From an uncultured Acidobacteriia bacterium (GTDB lineage: Bacteria > Acidobacteriota > Terriglobia > Bryobacterales > Bryobacteraceae), in the NCBI GenBank assembly GCA_903881085.1, contig CAIRSA010000443.1:1-64000 (forward strand): DNA of 64,000 bases, read 5' to 3'. Positions 36,699-45,215 of this stretch are shown one piece after another. Under the pieces are notes generated by a model. That model had not been told where the DNA came from, did not search any database, and saw only the letters and a program-made list of their open reading frames with translations. How positions within the stretch are numbered: the stretch's first letter is position 1; every line of letters begins with the position of its first letter. Made by a program: the position numbers and the translations under genes.

Positions 36699-38153
36699 TT
36701 ACTCCATCGCCGCTAAAACTTCAGCCAGCGGAACCGTGGCGAAGCCAGTGGCGTGATCGGCCATGCCATAGGGAATGACTAAGGCGCCGTTGTGCAGCAT
36801 CGCTCCGCAGGTATACACAACATTGGGAACGTAACCTTCGCGCTCGTCCGAATTGGGTTTGATGAGCGGCTCGCGCAGCCGGCCAAGCACTTTCGTAGGA
36901 TCGTCGCGATCGAGCAGAAAAGCGCCGATGCAATACTTGCGCATAGGGCCAACGCCGTGGCTCAGCACCAGCCAGCCGTCATCGGTTTCAATCGGTGACC
37001 CGCAATTTCCGATCTGAATCATTTCCCAAGGAAACCGAGGTATAAGAAGCAATTTGCGTTCAAACCAGAAGTGAACATTCTTCGAGAACATAATCGAGAT
37101 GTCCTCGTTACCCTGACGCGAGAGCATCGCGTATTGCCCATCGATCTTGCGCGGGAACAGGGCCATGCCTTTGTTTTCGGCCGCCGGACCATTCAAGGTG
37201 AGAAAGCGGAAGTCAAGGAAGTCGGCCGTCTCAACCAGCTCAGGCATGACAACCTTGCCGTCATAGGCGGTGAACGTCGCGTAGTAGTGATGCGATCCGT
37301 CGTCGTTCAGAAAGCGGACAAATCGCGCATCCTCAATGCCGTTGCGTTGGGAAGGCGTGGCGGGAAAGAGGATGCGGTCTGAATAGGCCTGGTCAGCCTG
37401 GAACTTGACTTCATGATTGGATCGCGCCAGAAGCCATATCCCCTGGGCGGTCGCCATCTCAATCGAAGCGTTGCCATCGGGCCAGCGGAATTGTTCAGCT
37501 GTAAGGCTGAGGCGAAGTTCATCCAGCGTAAACCACTCGCTCAGCCGTTGCAGCACGCGGCGCGTGAACTCGGAGTTGAGTCCCAGTTCCTCCAGTTTCT
37601 GCGCGAACAGTGATTGTTCGTAGCTTGGATTGGGCAATTGGTGCGGTTCGTTGAGGAAGCCGGTTGGCTCGTCAATTTCAATTTCGCAATTCGCTGAGAT
37701 GATCCCGGTGCGGAAGGTGATAGAGGAAATGTGGCCTTCGCCAGTGGCGCGCAAGCTGAGCACAAATCGCACTGCGCCTTCCGGAACGCCCGTTTGATCG
37801 GGATGCTGGACGATGGACGGATTGAACAGCGCCGCAGATTCCAGCGAGTATTCAGCCAGAAAGAACGAACCTATCAGCAGCTTTCGCTGTTCCGAAAAAT
37901 CATCCACGCATACCAACTGGTCGCAGACTTGTTTGTAACGCTCGAGAAAGGTAACCTGGATGGCGCTATGGCGCTGCGAAAACTCAGCCGCGACTTCGTT
38001 CAGCAACCTACCGACTTCATGTTCCGGAATCTCCTTGATTCTGGCGATGATTCCGCAAGTCCGTTGTGAGTCGCCTGGATCGAAAGGACGAAGCAGCACA
38101 CGTGTCTGATCGGGCTTGAGCACGGTGGCGATACGTTTGAGATGTCTGGACAT
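36699..38153 (-). CDS. GH130-like protein, long form, copy 1
   Basis: 484 residues. The C-terminal two thirds carry the GH130 propeller: GIEDARFVRF, YYATFTAYDGKV, GPAAENKGMALFPRK, GNCGSPIETDDGWLVLSHGVGPMRKYCIGA and EREGYVPNVVYTCGA. The N-terminal 230 residues are extra and only seen in this longer type. Likely a phosphorylase or hydrolase of a mannoside; specificity cannot be read from sequence. A paralogue of the same length is at 60409-61866, and in both places the gene follows a large glycosyltransferase fusion. No signal peptide. Confidence 0.82.
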   Translation of the reverse strand: MSRHLKRIATVLKPDQTRVLLRPFDPGDSQRTCGIIARIKEIPEHEVGRLLNEVAAEFSQRHSAIQVTFLERYKQVCDQLVCVDDFSEQRKLLIGSFFLAEYSLESAALFNPSIVQHPDQTGVPEGAVRFVLSLRATGEGHISSITFRTGIISANCEIEIDEPTGFLNEPHQLPNPSYEQSLFAQKLEELGLNSEFTRRVLQRLSEWFTLDELRLSLTAEQFRWPDGNASIEMATAQGIWLLARSNHEVKFQADQAYSDRILFPATPSQRNGIEDARFVRFLNDDGSHHYYATFTAYDGKVVMPELVETADFLDFRFLTLNGPAAENKGMALFPRKIDGQYAMLSRQGNEDISIMFSKNVHFWFERKLLLIPRFPWEMIQIGNCGSPIETDDGWLVLSHGVGPMRKYCIGAFLLDRDDPTKVLGRLREPLIKPNSDEREGYVPNVVYTCGAMLHNGALVIPYGMADHATGFATVPLAEVLAAME

Positions 38154-38171
38154 TCAGATATCGATTGCCGG

Positions 38172-40463
38172 TTAGAGCACAGCGGCAGCGGTTTCCTTAA
38201 AGCTCGTGAGGGTATTTTGAGCCAGTTGTAATTCGGCCAAAGAGAGCAAAAATGCGAGAGTCGATTCCGCACCCTGGTTGCCGTTGACGCGGTCGACGTG
38301 CAGCCCGTCGCGGCAGCCGCCGGTTTCCGGAGAGTAGAGTTCCAACCCCAGATCGTTCCAGCCGATAAACCAGTCAAAGGCGCGCTGAGCGTGATCGTAC
38401 CACCAGATATCGCCAGTGGCGCGATATGCTTCGAGACAAGCGGAGACGGTGGCGTGTGCCTCAACAGGCTGCTGATCGAAATTCGCGCGCTGGCCGCCGC
38501 GGCGATAGAAGCCGTTGCTGCCGATGGGCCGGAAGTGGCCTTTTTCGGACATCTGCACATCGATCAGCCAGCGCAGCACTTGCAATCCGCGATTCAATAC
38601 AGCGGGCTGCGTGGTTGCATGGCCGCTGGCAATTAAGGCATGCGCCAGTTTGGCGTTATCGTAGGAGAGTTCCTCTTCGAACCAATGCCAGTCCGGGGTC
38701 GACGCTGCATCAAAGAGTTCCATGAGCCGACTGACGAGGGCCTCGCGGATTTGATTCACGAGGCTGTCGCCACCCAGCCGCCGCAGGTATTCGTGGATGC
38801 CGATGAGTCCGAAGGCCCAGGCGCGCGGCGAACTGAAGCCGTTCAAAGCAGGTAGCGCCAGTGCGAACAGTTGGCCCGCCATCATTTGAAAACTGCGAAA
38901 GGGAGAGCGGCCGACCGCAGTCCCCAAGGCCCATAGGGCGCGGCCGTGGGAATCTTCGGAGCCGAGCTCATCCAACCAGCGCCTGTCGAAGCTCAAATGA
39001 TTGTGAAAGCGTTGCGTGCGAGGATCGAAGCCATGCTGGAGAAATGCCGCGGAGGTGGTGGCGAGCGATCTGACTGTTGACGGATCCTCACCCAGTTCGC
39101 CAAGCAGCACGGAAAGGATCAATGCGCGGGCATTATCGTCGGTGCAGTAGCCTTCTGAAAAATTCGGGATGGTGAAAATCGCATGCTGAAACACACCGGT
39201 GGAATCGGTCATGCGTGCCAAATGCGTCAGATTCATGCGCGGCAGTTCGCGCGGCTTCCGGTCGAGCGTTTTGATGGCCAGCGATTTTCGCGGTTTGGCG
39301 GCTACCTCCAGCCGCGACGCTTCGAACGATCGCATGTACATCTGGGCGACATTGCTCCAAATCATATCGCGCCCGATGCGATAGGCGTTCTTGCGAATGG
39401 CATGACGGCGGGTGTCGTCGCGGAGCAGGGCGATCACTTCGCGCGCCATGGCCGCGGAATCGGCAAATGGAACCAAGACTCCGCGGTCATCGGCCAGCAG
39501 TTCCGCGGCGTGCCAGTAGGGAGTGGAAACTACGGCCTTGCCGGCGCCAAAAGCATAGGCGAGTGTACCGGAGGTGATCTGCGCCTCATTCAAGTAAGGT
39601 GTGATGTATAGATCCGCCGCGCCGATGAACTCCTTGAGGTTTTCAATGTCAACGAACTGGTTGTAGAAGATCACGCTCTTTTCGATCTTGTTTTTCTTCG
39701 CCAGAATCTCAAGACTCAACCTGTAGGCTTCGCCGTGCTCGCGCAACTCATTGGGATGCGTCGCTCCAAGAACGATGTAAACAACCTCGGGAAATTCGGC
39801 CAGGATTTGCGGCAGAGCATTGAGGACGTGCTCGATGCCTTTGTTCGGCGAAAGCAGCCCAAACGTGAGTAGAACCACTTTGCCTTCCACGTCAAACTGG
39901 TCTTTGAAATAAGTGGGGTCGACAAAACCTACGTCAGGGATGCCGTGCGGAATCAGATCGATCTTCGCCGGTGGAGCGTGGTAAATATCCTGCAGCATTT
40001 GCCGGCCGCGGTCGGCCATCACCACAAGCCGGGTAGAGAGCGAAATCAATCCATCCATGACACGGCGCTGATCGGCGTTGGGATTGAGCAGAACTGTATG
40101 CAGCGTGGTCACAATGGGCATTCGCAATTCGCGCAGCAAAGCCAGAATGTGACTGCCCACAGGTCCGCCGAAGATGCCGAATTCATGCTGCAGGCAGACG
40201 ACGTCAACGTTGCTGATATTCAGAAAATCGGCGGCGCGCAGGTAGGAAGAAAGGTCCTGCTCTTCAATTTCGAAGCGCACGACTTCGGGGTATTCGTAAC
40301 CGCCGGGAAGATCGTTGACGGAAACGGCGATGCACTGCGTTTGGGGATGGGCGGCCTGCACGGCGGCGAGCACGTCGGTGGTGAACGTGGCGATCCCACA
40401 TTTTCTGGGCAGATGATTGGCGACAAACGCAATCTTGCGAATTCTATTCGAAATTTCTTTCAG
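38172..40463 (-). CDS. GT4-type glycosyltransferase fused to a C-terminal (alpha/alpha)6 glycosidase-like domain, copy 1
   Basis: About 763 residues. Residues 1-385 are GT-B: KIAFVANHLPRKCGIATFTTD, LQHEFGIFGGPVGSHIL, IPHGIPDVGF, LTFGLLSPNKGIEHVL and YITPYLNEAQITSGTLAYAFG. Residues about 410-763 are helical with paired-helix repeats (NFSEGYCTDDNARALIL, GSEDSHGRALWALG, WFEEELSYDNAKLAHALI, DQQPVEAHATVSACLEAY), like an (alpha/alpha)6 toroid. The first ATG/GTG-type codon (GTG 40373) would cut off the conserved N-terminal strand. The frame stays open to a CTG that overlaps the sortase stop (CTGA, 40463) with AAGG just upstream, so I place the start there; ATT at 40442 is an alternative. Possibly a bifunctional glycan synthase/trimming enzyme (inference). 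Confidence 0.8.
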   Translation of the reverse strand: MKEISNRIRKIAFVANHLPRKCGIATFTTDVLAAVQAAHPQTQCIAVSVNDLPGGYEYPEVVRFEIEEQDLSSYLRAADFLNISNVDVVCLQHEFGIFGGPVGSHILALLRELRMPIVTTLHTVLLNPNADQRRVMDGLISLSTRLVVMADRGRQMLQDIYHAPPAKIDLIPHGIPDVGFVDPTYFKDQFDVEGKVVLLTFGLLSPNKGIEHVLNALPQILAEFPEVVYIVLGATHPNELREHGEAYRLSLEILAKKNKIEKSVIFYNQFVDIENLKEFIGAADLYITPYLNEAQITSGTLAYAFGAGKAVVSTPYWHAAELLADDRGVLVPFADSAAMAREVIALLRDDTRRHAIRKNAYRIGRDMIWSNVAQMYMRSFEASRLEVAAKPRKSLAIKTLDRKPRELPRMNLTHLARMTDSTGVFQHAIFTIPNFSEGYCTDDNARALILSVLLGELGEDPSTVRSLATTSAAFLQHGFDPRTQRFHNHLSFDRRWLDELGSEDSHGRALWALGTAVGRSPFRSFQMMAGQLFALALPALNGFSSPRAWAFGLIGIHEYLRRLGGDSLVNQIREALVSRLMELFDAASTPDWHWFEEELSYDNAKLAHALIASGHATTQPAVLNRGLQVLRWLIDVQMSEKGHFRPIGSNGFYRRGGQRANFDQQPVEAHATVSACLEAYRATGDIWWYDHAQRAFDWFIGWNDLGLELYSPETGGCRDGLHVDRVNGNQGAESTLAFLLSLAELQLAQNTLTSFKETAAAVL

Positions 40464-41068
40464 GAGACCCTTTCGGCCCGAACGATAAAGCGGTCGGGGG
40501 CGGCGCCGACAAAATAAAACGGGTAACAGGTGACCAGCGTCAGAACTTGCTTGATGCCGGAATCGAGGACGGTAACATTTTCTGGAGCGACAATCCTGGT
40601 GGACACAACACGGTAGCGGTAAGTACCAAGTATAGTCCTAAAAGTGATGATGTCGTTTTTGCGGATGTTTCTCAGGGGTCTAAAAAACGAATCGCGATGC
40701 GCGGAGACCCCGACATTGCCCGGCGATCCGGGCAGCGCGGTACCCGCGATGTGACCAGCGGCGCGACGAAGCAAACGGGGAGTGGTGCCTTCCACGACGA
40801 TGACGGAAACGTCGAGACGTGGAATTTCAATGCTGCCGATAAGACCGGCCTGAGCCGATGGCAGCGCGGTCTTCAATACCGGGGAAGAGGCCTGCCGCTG
40901 TGTCTGGAACGCTCGTTCCAGTTCGCTGCGCTGCTGCCGTTGAAACATCCAGGCGTCAAGAAGTAAACACGCGCAGTAGCTGAGCAGAAACATTCCGCAG
41001 GTGAACAGCGCGCGCTGCGACCAGCGAAGCATCCATTCTATCTCCGGCCGGGGAATCACAAGCTTCAT
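40460..41068 (-). CDS. Sortase (class D-like)
   Basis: 202 residues. One N-terminal membrane segment (about 19-42) anchors a sortase beta-barrel: IGSIEIPRLDVSVIVVEG, then catalytic His in VGVSAHRDSFF, catalytic Cys in LTLVTCYPF and Arg in DRFIVRAER. Sortases cut a C-terminal LPxT-type signal and join the protein to an acceptor. They are uncommon in Gram-negative bacteria, where some pair with VWA proteins. The start overlaps the VWA gene (ATGA), and a protein with an LPSTAS tail lies 2.9 kb upstream at 43950-44699. What acceptor it uses is unknown. Confidence 0.9.
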   Translation of the reverse strand: MKLVIPRPEIEWMLRWSQRALFTCGMFLLSYCACLLLDAWMFQRQQRSELERAFQTQRQASSPVLKTALPSAQAGLIGSIEIPRLDVSVIVVEGTTPRLLRRAAGHIAGTALPGSPGNVGVSAHRDSFFRPLRNIRKNDIITFRTILGTYRYRVVSTRIVAPENVTVLDSGIKQVLTLVTCYPFYFVGAAPDRFIVRAERVS

Positions 41069-42120
41069 AAGGAATCGCTGTCCTTGCCAGGCGCCAATTC
41101 AGGTGCGGGGATGTAACCGTTGCGTGTGCGGACAACGAGTTTGCCTCTTCCCGGGGAAGCAGCCGCCACGCGGACCACACGAAAGGCGCCGGGCTTTGCG
41201 CGTGGGTTGTTAGATACATAACCGATGGTGTACTGATGGCGAATATCCTGCGCAATACGTTCGCAAATCGTTACGACGTCTTTCAGTTCGCGTGGAAAGA
41301 AGGCTTCGCCTCCGGTTGCCAGTGAAAGGCGCTTGAGCACGGCCGGATTCTTGTCATGATCCTCGTCGCCGAAGATGCCGATTGTGTAGAGTGCTGCGTT
41401 GGAATGACGGGCCATTTCCAATATTTCGACCAGGGTGTGCTTGCTGGCGTTATCACTGCCATCGCTGATGACAACAAGTACCTTTTTATCCAGGTGGCCG
41501 GTAAGGAGCCGTTCGCGGGCCTGAAAAATCGCGTCGTAAAGCGCAGTCTCGCCGGTGACGGGGGTGTTGGAGATGGCGTTGGCAAGCTCATCGGGGCGAT
41601 TGGAAAATGGCGCAGCGGCGGGCAGACCGAAGTACACCTTCTCATTAAAATTGACGACGAACATTTCGTCGCTCGGGCTGCTGGCTCTGACAAAGGTGCG
41701 CGCCGCGGCCACTACTTCCGGGATGCGCTTGCGCATGCTTCCACTGTGGTCGACAACCAGGCCCACCGTGACCGGCGTGTCTTCATGGCGGAACACTCGA
41801 ATCGTCTGCCGCACACCATCTTCGTAAACGGCGAACTCCTGCTCACGCAAGTCCGAGGGGAAGCCTCCCGCCGGGTCACTCACGGTGGCATTCAACACGA
41901 CGAGGTTCACATCGACCTTGATTTTATAGGGCTCCGGAGTTTGCGGTTCGGCGTCGCCGACAACGCAAACAATCATCAGCAACGGAAGCGCCGCCATGCA
42001 AAGCGCCAGATAGACGCGGCGCCACCAGGATCTTTTTACAACTTTGATTCTGATCCGTCTTGCAGGTACCAGGAAGAGCCGGTACCGGTTCGCCACTCGA
42101 TTGGAATGATCCATTTTCAA
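41065..42120 (-). CDS. VWFA-domain protein of the acidobacterial type
   Basis: 351 residues. A membrane/signal segment near 35-57 is followed by an Ig-like strand region typical of the acidobacterial VWFA family (VDVNLVVLNATVSD, FAVYEDGVRQTIRVFRHED) and a VWA domain with MIDAS motif DHSGSM and TGETALYDAI, then VVISDGSDN. The C-terminus (TIGYVSNNPRAKPG, to KDSDSL) shows no LPxT sorting tail. Such proteins bind ligands through a metal ion at the surface or periplasm. Translation is coupled to the sortase downstream; it starts 9 bp after the malic enzyme gene. Confidence 0.88.
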   Translation of the reverse strand: MKMDHSNRVANRYRLFLVPARRIRIKVVKRSWWRRVYLALCMAALPLLMIVCVVGDAEPQTPEPYKIKVDVNLVVLNATVSDPAGGFPSDLREQEFAVYEDGVRQTIRVFRHEDTPVTVGLVVDHSGSMRKRIPEVVAAARTFVRASSPSDEMFVVNFNEKVYFGLPAAAPFSNRPDELANAISNTPVTGETALYDAIFQARERLLTGHLDKKVLVVISDGSDNASKHTLVEILEMARHSNAALYTIGIFGDEDHDKNPAVLKRLSLATGGEAFFPRELKDVVTICERIAQDIRHQYTIGYVSNNPRAKPGAFRVVRVAAASPGRGKLVVRTRNGYIPAPELAPGKDSDSL

Positions 42121-42129
42121 TTGCCGTAG

Positions 42130-43866
42130 TTAAATTGCCCGTATGTGGCGGTACTCCGGCTGCCACATGGCGTCCTGCACCTGTTGAACGATGTCATCCA
42201 TTCTGGTTCCGGCCAAGCCTTCGACATCCGCGGCCTCGGCAACAGCGATTGCCACGGTGAGGGAAACGCGCCGCAAATCATCGATGTGCGGCAGGAGTGA
42301 AGATCCGGGCTGGCGCACGGTCACCAGGCTGGACACGGCATTCGCGGCAGCCGCGAACATGCCGTCGCTTATCCTTCTGGCACGGGAGACGATGGCGCCC
42401 AGCGCCAGACCCGGGAACAGCATGGCGTTGTTGACCTGCGCCACCACATAAGTCACACCCTTATATGTAACTGGTGCGGACGAGTTGCCGGAAGCGATCA
42501 GGCCGCGACCGTCCGTCCAGGATATCAAGTCGACAGGGTTGGCTTCCGCACGCGCCGCCGGATTGGAAAGTGCGAAGATAATGGGCCGCTGCGTGTGTGC
42601 AGCCATTTCTTTCACGATTGCCTCAGTGAAACTGCCCGCCACCGCCGAAGCACCGATCAGCATAGTGGGCCTGACGCGGTGCACAACTTCCGCAAGGCTT
42701 ATGCCCGTGCCGTTCAGGTCGTGCTTCCAGCCGTGGCTTTCGTCATCCGGCCGGGCGTAGGATTCCTGAAACTCCAAAAGATTCCCGATCATGCTCCTGG
42801 TGAGCAAACCTTGACGGTCAACGCACCAAAAGCGTTTGGACGCCTCCTCGTCAGAAAGCCCCTCGCGCATCATCGCGTTGCGAATCTTGTTCGCGGCGGC
42901 GGAGCCCGCGGTGCCTGTTCCGAAGATCACAATGCGCTGATTGCGAAGTGGCGTGCCTGAGGCGCGAACAGCGGAAATGGCAGCGGCCAATGTAATGGCG
43001 CCTGTACCCTGTATATCATCGTTAAAGGTGCAGATCCGGTCACGATACCTAGTTAGAATGCGTCTACCGTTTTCGTGGGTAAAATCTTCCCATTGCAGCA
43101 GCGCCGTGGGAAACATGCTGGTTGCGATTTTGACGTATGCCTCTATAAATTCGTCATACCTCTCGCCACGGATGCGGGCATGGCGGTTGCCGATGTACAT
43201 GGGGTCATTCAACAGACTATCTCGATTGGTGCCGACATCGAGCATGACTGGAATTACACGCGTTGGGTCGATCCCGCCTGCTGCCGTATAGATTGCCAGC
43301 TTGCCGATGGAAACCTCGATGCCGCCGATCCCCCAATCCCCGACACCCACAATTCGTTCGGCGTCGGTCGCCAGGATCAGGTCGATGTCGCCTGGTTTGG
43401 CACCGAAGTTGGTGAATGCCGCCTCCATGTCCTGCATGTGATCGATGGAGAGATAGACTCCGCGCGGCCGCCGGCACTCATGGTGATACTGTTCCATCGC
43501 CATGCCTACCGTCACGTCGTTAACAATGGGTATCATCTCGCGCAGGTGCTCTGAAAACAACCTGTAGAAGAGCACCTCATTGCGATCGTGCAAGGCCGTC
43601 AAATAGATGTTCCTGCTCAAAGCATCCGGCAGCAAATCGTATTGAACGAAGGCACGCATCACCTGCGTCCCAAGCGTACTGATGTCCGCGGGGAGAAGGC
43701 CGGTGAGTCCAAGTTCCTTGCGCTCCATGGCCGTGAAGGCCGTCCCTTTGTTTAACAAGGGTGAATTGAGCACGGCCATCCCGCGGGCCTTGGTCTCATA
43801 AGTGGCGTTGATATCGCGCCGCCCATTGCCAAATGGCGCAAGTTGTGGAATCACTCGCTGTCGCAT
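42130..43866 (-). CDS. maeA: NAD-dependent malic enzyme
   Basis: 578 residues, the length of large SfcA/MaeA-type malic enzymes. Decarboxylates malate to pyruvate with NAD(P) reduction. Seen: malate-site region TALHDRNEVLFYRL and VYLSIDHMQDME, metal/substrate motif GVGDWGIGGIEVSIGKLAIY, FNDDIQGTGAITLAA, and the Rossmann motif VIFGTGTAGSAAANKI, followed by FALSNPAARAEA and ASGNSSAPV. First gene of the minus-strand operon leading into VWA, sortase and glycan genes. The link to glycan or surface functions is not obvious and may only reflect shared expression. Confidence 0.93.
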   Translation of the reverse strand: MRQRVIPQLAPFGNGRRDINATYETKARGMAVLNSPLLNKGTAFTAMERKELGLTGLLPADISTLGTQVMRAFVQYDLLPDALSRNIYLTALHDRNEVLFYRLFSEHLREMIPIVNDVTVGMAMEQYHHECRRPRGVYLSIDHMQDMEAAFTNFGAKPGDIDLILATDAERIVGVGDWGIGGIEVSIGKLAIYTAAGGIDPTRVIPVMLDVGTNRDSLLNDPMYIGNRHARIRGERYDEFIEAYVKIATSMFPTALLQWEDFTHENGRRILTRYRDRICTFNDDIQGTGAITLAAAISAVRASGTPLRNQRIVIFGTGTAGSAAANKIRNAMMREGLSDEEASKRFWCVDRQGLLTRSMIGNLLEFQESYARPDDESHGWKHDLNGTGISLAEVVHRVRPTMLIGASAVAGSFTEAIVKEMAAHTQRPIIFALSNPAARAEANPVDLISWTDGRGLIASGNSSAPVTYKGVTYVVAQVNNAMLFPGLALGAIVSRARRISDGMFAAAANAVSSLVTVRQPGSSLLPHIDDLRRVSLTVAIAVAEAADVEGLAGTRMDDIVQQVQDAMWQPEYRHIRAI

Positions 43867-43949
43867 GCTGCTACTTCTCCCCTTGCTGCACGTCCGGAAC
43901 GCGGCGATCCTGCGGGTGGAGCGCCGCGCCCATAATGATCAGCACCTGA

Positions 43950-44699
43950 CTAGATGTGTCTTGCGATGTAGCGGAGGACAAATCCCGAAGTGATCGCCAT
44001 TAAGCCCAGCGCGAGGAGCAGCGGAAGATCGCTGGCCGTCGATGGAAGGGTTGGCTCCAAGGTCGCAGTCTCGGGTGCGGAGGCTACCTGCATCTCTGCC
44101 GGCGGCGGCGGAGTGACTACTTGCGCGATATGCACTTCCTCACCGGTTGGCTGCATGGCCTTGATCGGTGCTTCCCGTAGCTGAGCAATCATGGGCTGGG
44201 CCATGAGATGTGCGGACTCGGGGACTTCAACGGGAAGTTCCGCAGGCGTAAAAAGCACAGGGTTGTTCGTTTCCTTGGCGATCGTGACGGCTTTCACCTT
44301 CGGATAAACGAATTCCTCGCCCCAGTTTCTACCTGGATAGAACCAGGCGCGCAAGGCTTCCGGCTGACCGGCTGCTCTTTCGCGGAAGGTCATGACGGTC
44401 TTGTCGGTCGCTTGCAGGCGGTAATTCGGGATAGCGAGAATCGTTGCGTAGAGGGTAAGTTCGTCTTTGCTGAAGATCTGGACGATGTGACGGTCAGACT
44501 GGGAGTCCATCACTTTGAATATATATGTGCCGGCGGGCAACACGCCCCATCCGGCGAGGTGCACTCCTGGAATCTCCACTGATTCTGAAAATGTGATCTC
44601 CGATTTTCTGTTCCAAGCATCTGCGCTTGCATTTGGCGCTAGGATGGCGCCGAAGAGCGCCAGACAGGACACCGTGGTTATTGTTTTGATGTAATTCAT
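43950..44699 (-). CDS. Exported protein with C-terminal LPSTAS sortase-type sorting signal
   Basis: 249 residues from ATG 44699 (MNYIKTITTVSCLALFGA), with AAGGAAAA upstream; earlier in-frame starts lack signal character. A signal peptide (1-27) precedes a domain with VLPAGTYIFKVMDSQSDRHIVQIF and YLQ-type strands, like small exported proteins common in Acidobacteria. A proline-rich linker leads to the tail LPSTASDLPLLLALGLMA plus a hydrophobic stretch and RYIARHI. This has the order of an LPxTG-type signal: motif, membrane segment, basic tail. The sortase at 40460-41068 is the obvious candidate partner (inference). Confidence 0.82.
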   Translation of the reverse strand: MNYIKTITTVSCLALFGAILAPNASADAWNRKSEITFSESVEIPGVHLAGWGVLPAGTYIFKVMDSQSDRHIVQIFSKDELTLYATILAIPNYRLQATDKTVMTFRERAAGQPEALRAWFYPGRNWGEEFVYPKVKAVTIAKETNNPVLFTPAELPVEVPESAHLMAQPMIAQLREAPIKAMQPTGEEVHIAQVVTPPPPAEMQVASAPETATLEPTLPSTASDLPLLLALGLMAITSGFVLRYIARHI

Positions 44700-44913
44700 T
44701 TTGTTTTTCCTTAAGAAGCTTTCGGTACTGCTGACCGCCACTAAAGGCCGGTCCCGCACTTTACATAAGGCATGCTGGGGGCCTTCCGGAGAAACAGGCT
44801 GCATGTCATTGCTACTCACACTTTGGAGCAGCAAGCGTGCAAGTTGTGCCAGGCGATGATGACCTTTTGGCGTCGATTGACCGGCTGCGGTCATACGCCT
44901 GGCAATACGGGCT

Positions 44914-45105
44914 TCATCCTCGAAGCCTGAAGCTTGTTACGCCTTCCCAAAGTCCCATCGCCTGTAGGACCCAGACACAGACACTAACTACGACGACAAC
45001 ATTCAGGATGGTCTTGATACTCGATGCCATCGGAATGTATCGATTAATAAGAGAAAGCGCGACGCCGACGATGATCAATACGACGACGAGATTCAGTAAG
45101 GGCAT
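44914..45105 (-). CDS. Small Thivi_2564-type membrane protein
   Basis: 63 residues, two hydrophobic segments (about 4-19 and 33-51) separated by NRYIPMASSIKTILN. The pattern MPLLNLVVVLIIVGV...IPM...IKTILNVVVV matches the widespread small membrane proteins named after Thivi_2564. Function unknown. A good ribosome site (AAGGAGT, about eight bases before ATG) supports translation. It stands alone between two exported-protein genes. Confidence 0.8.
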   Translation of the reverse strand: MPLLNLVVVLIIVGVALSLINRYIPMASSIKTILNVVVVVSVCVWVLQAMGLWEGVTSFRLRG

Positions 45106-45215
45106 GTTGTGTTACTCCTTGTTATTAAGCAATGCAATTGGAGGCCCGTGCGATGAGTGAATGCTGCTAGAAGCGGCAATTTAGGAACCGCGACCGTGAG
45201 AGAGCGGTTCTCAGT

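Noticed and set aside
41065-42120. LPxTG-type tail on the VWA protein
   Set aside because: The C-terminus ends GKDSDSL with no motif, membrane helix or basic tail.
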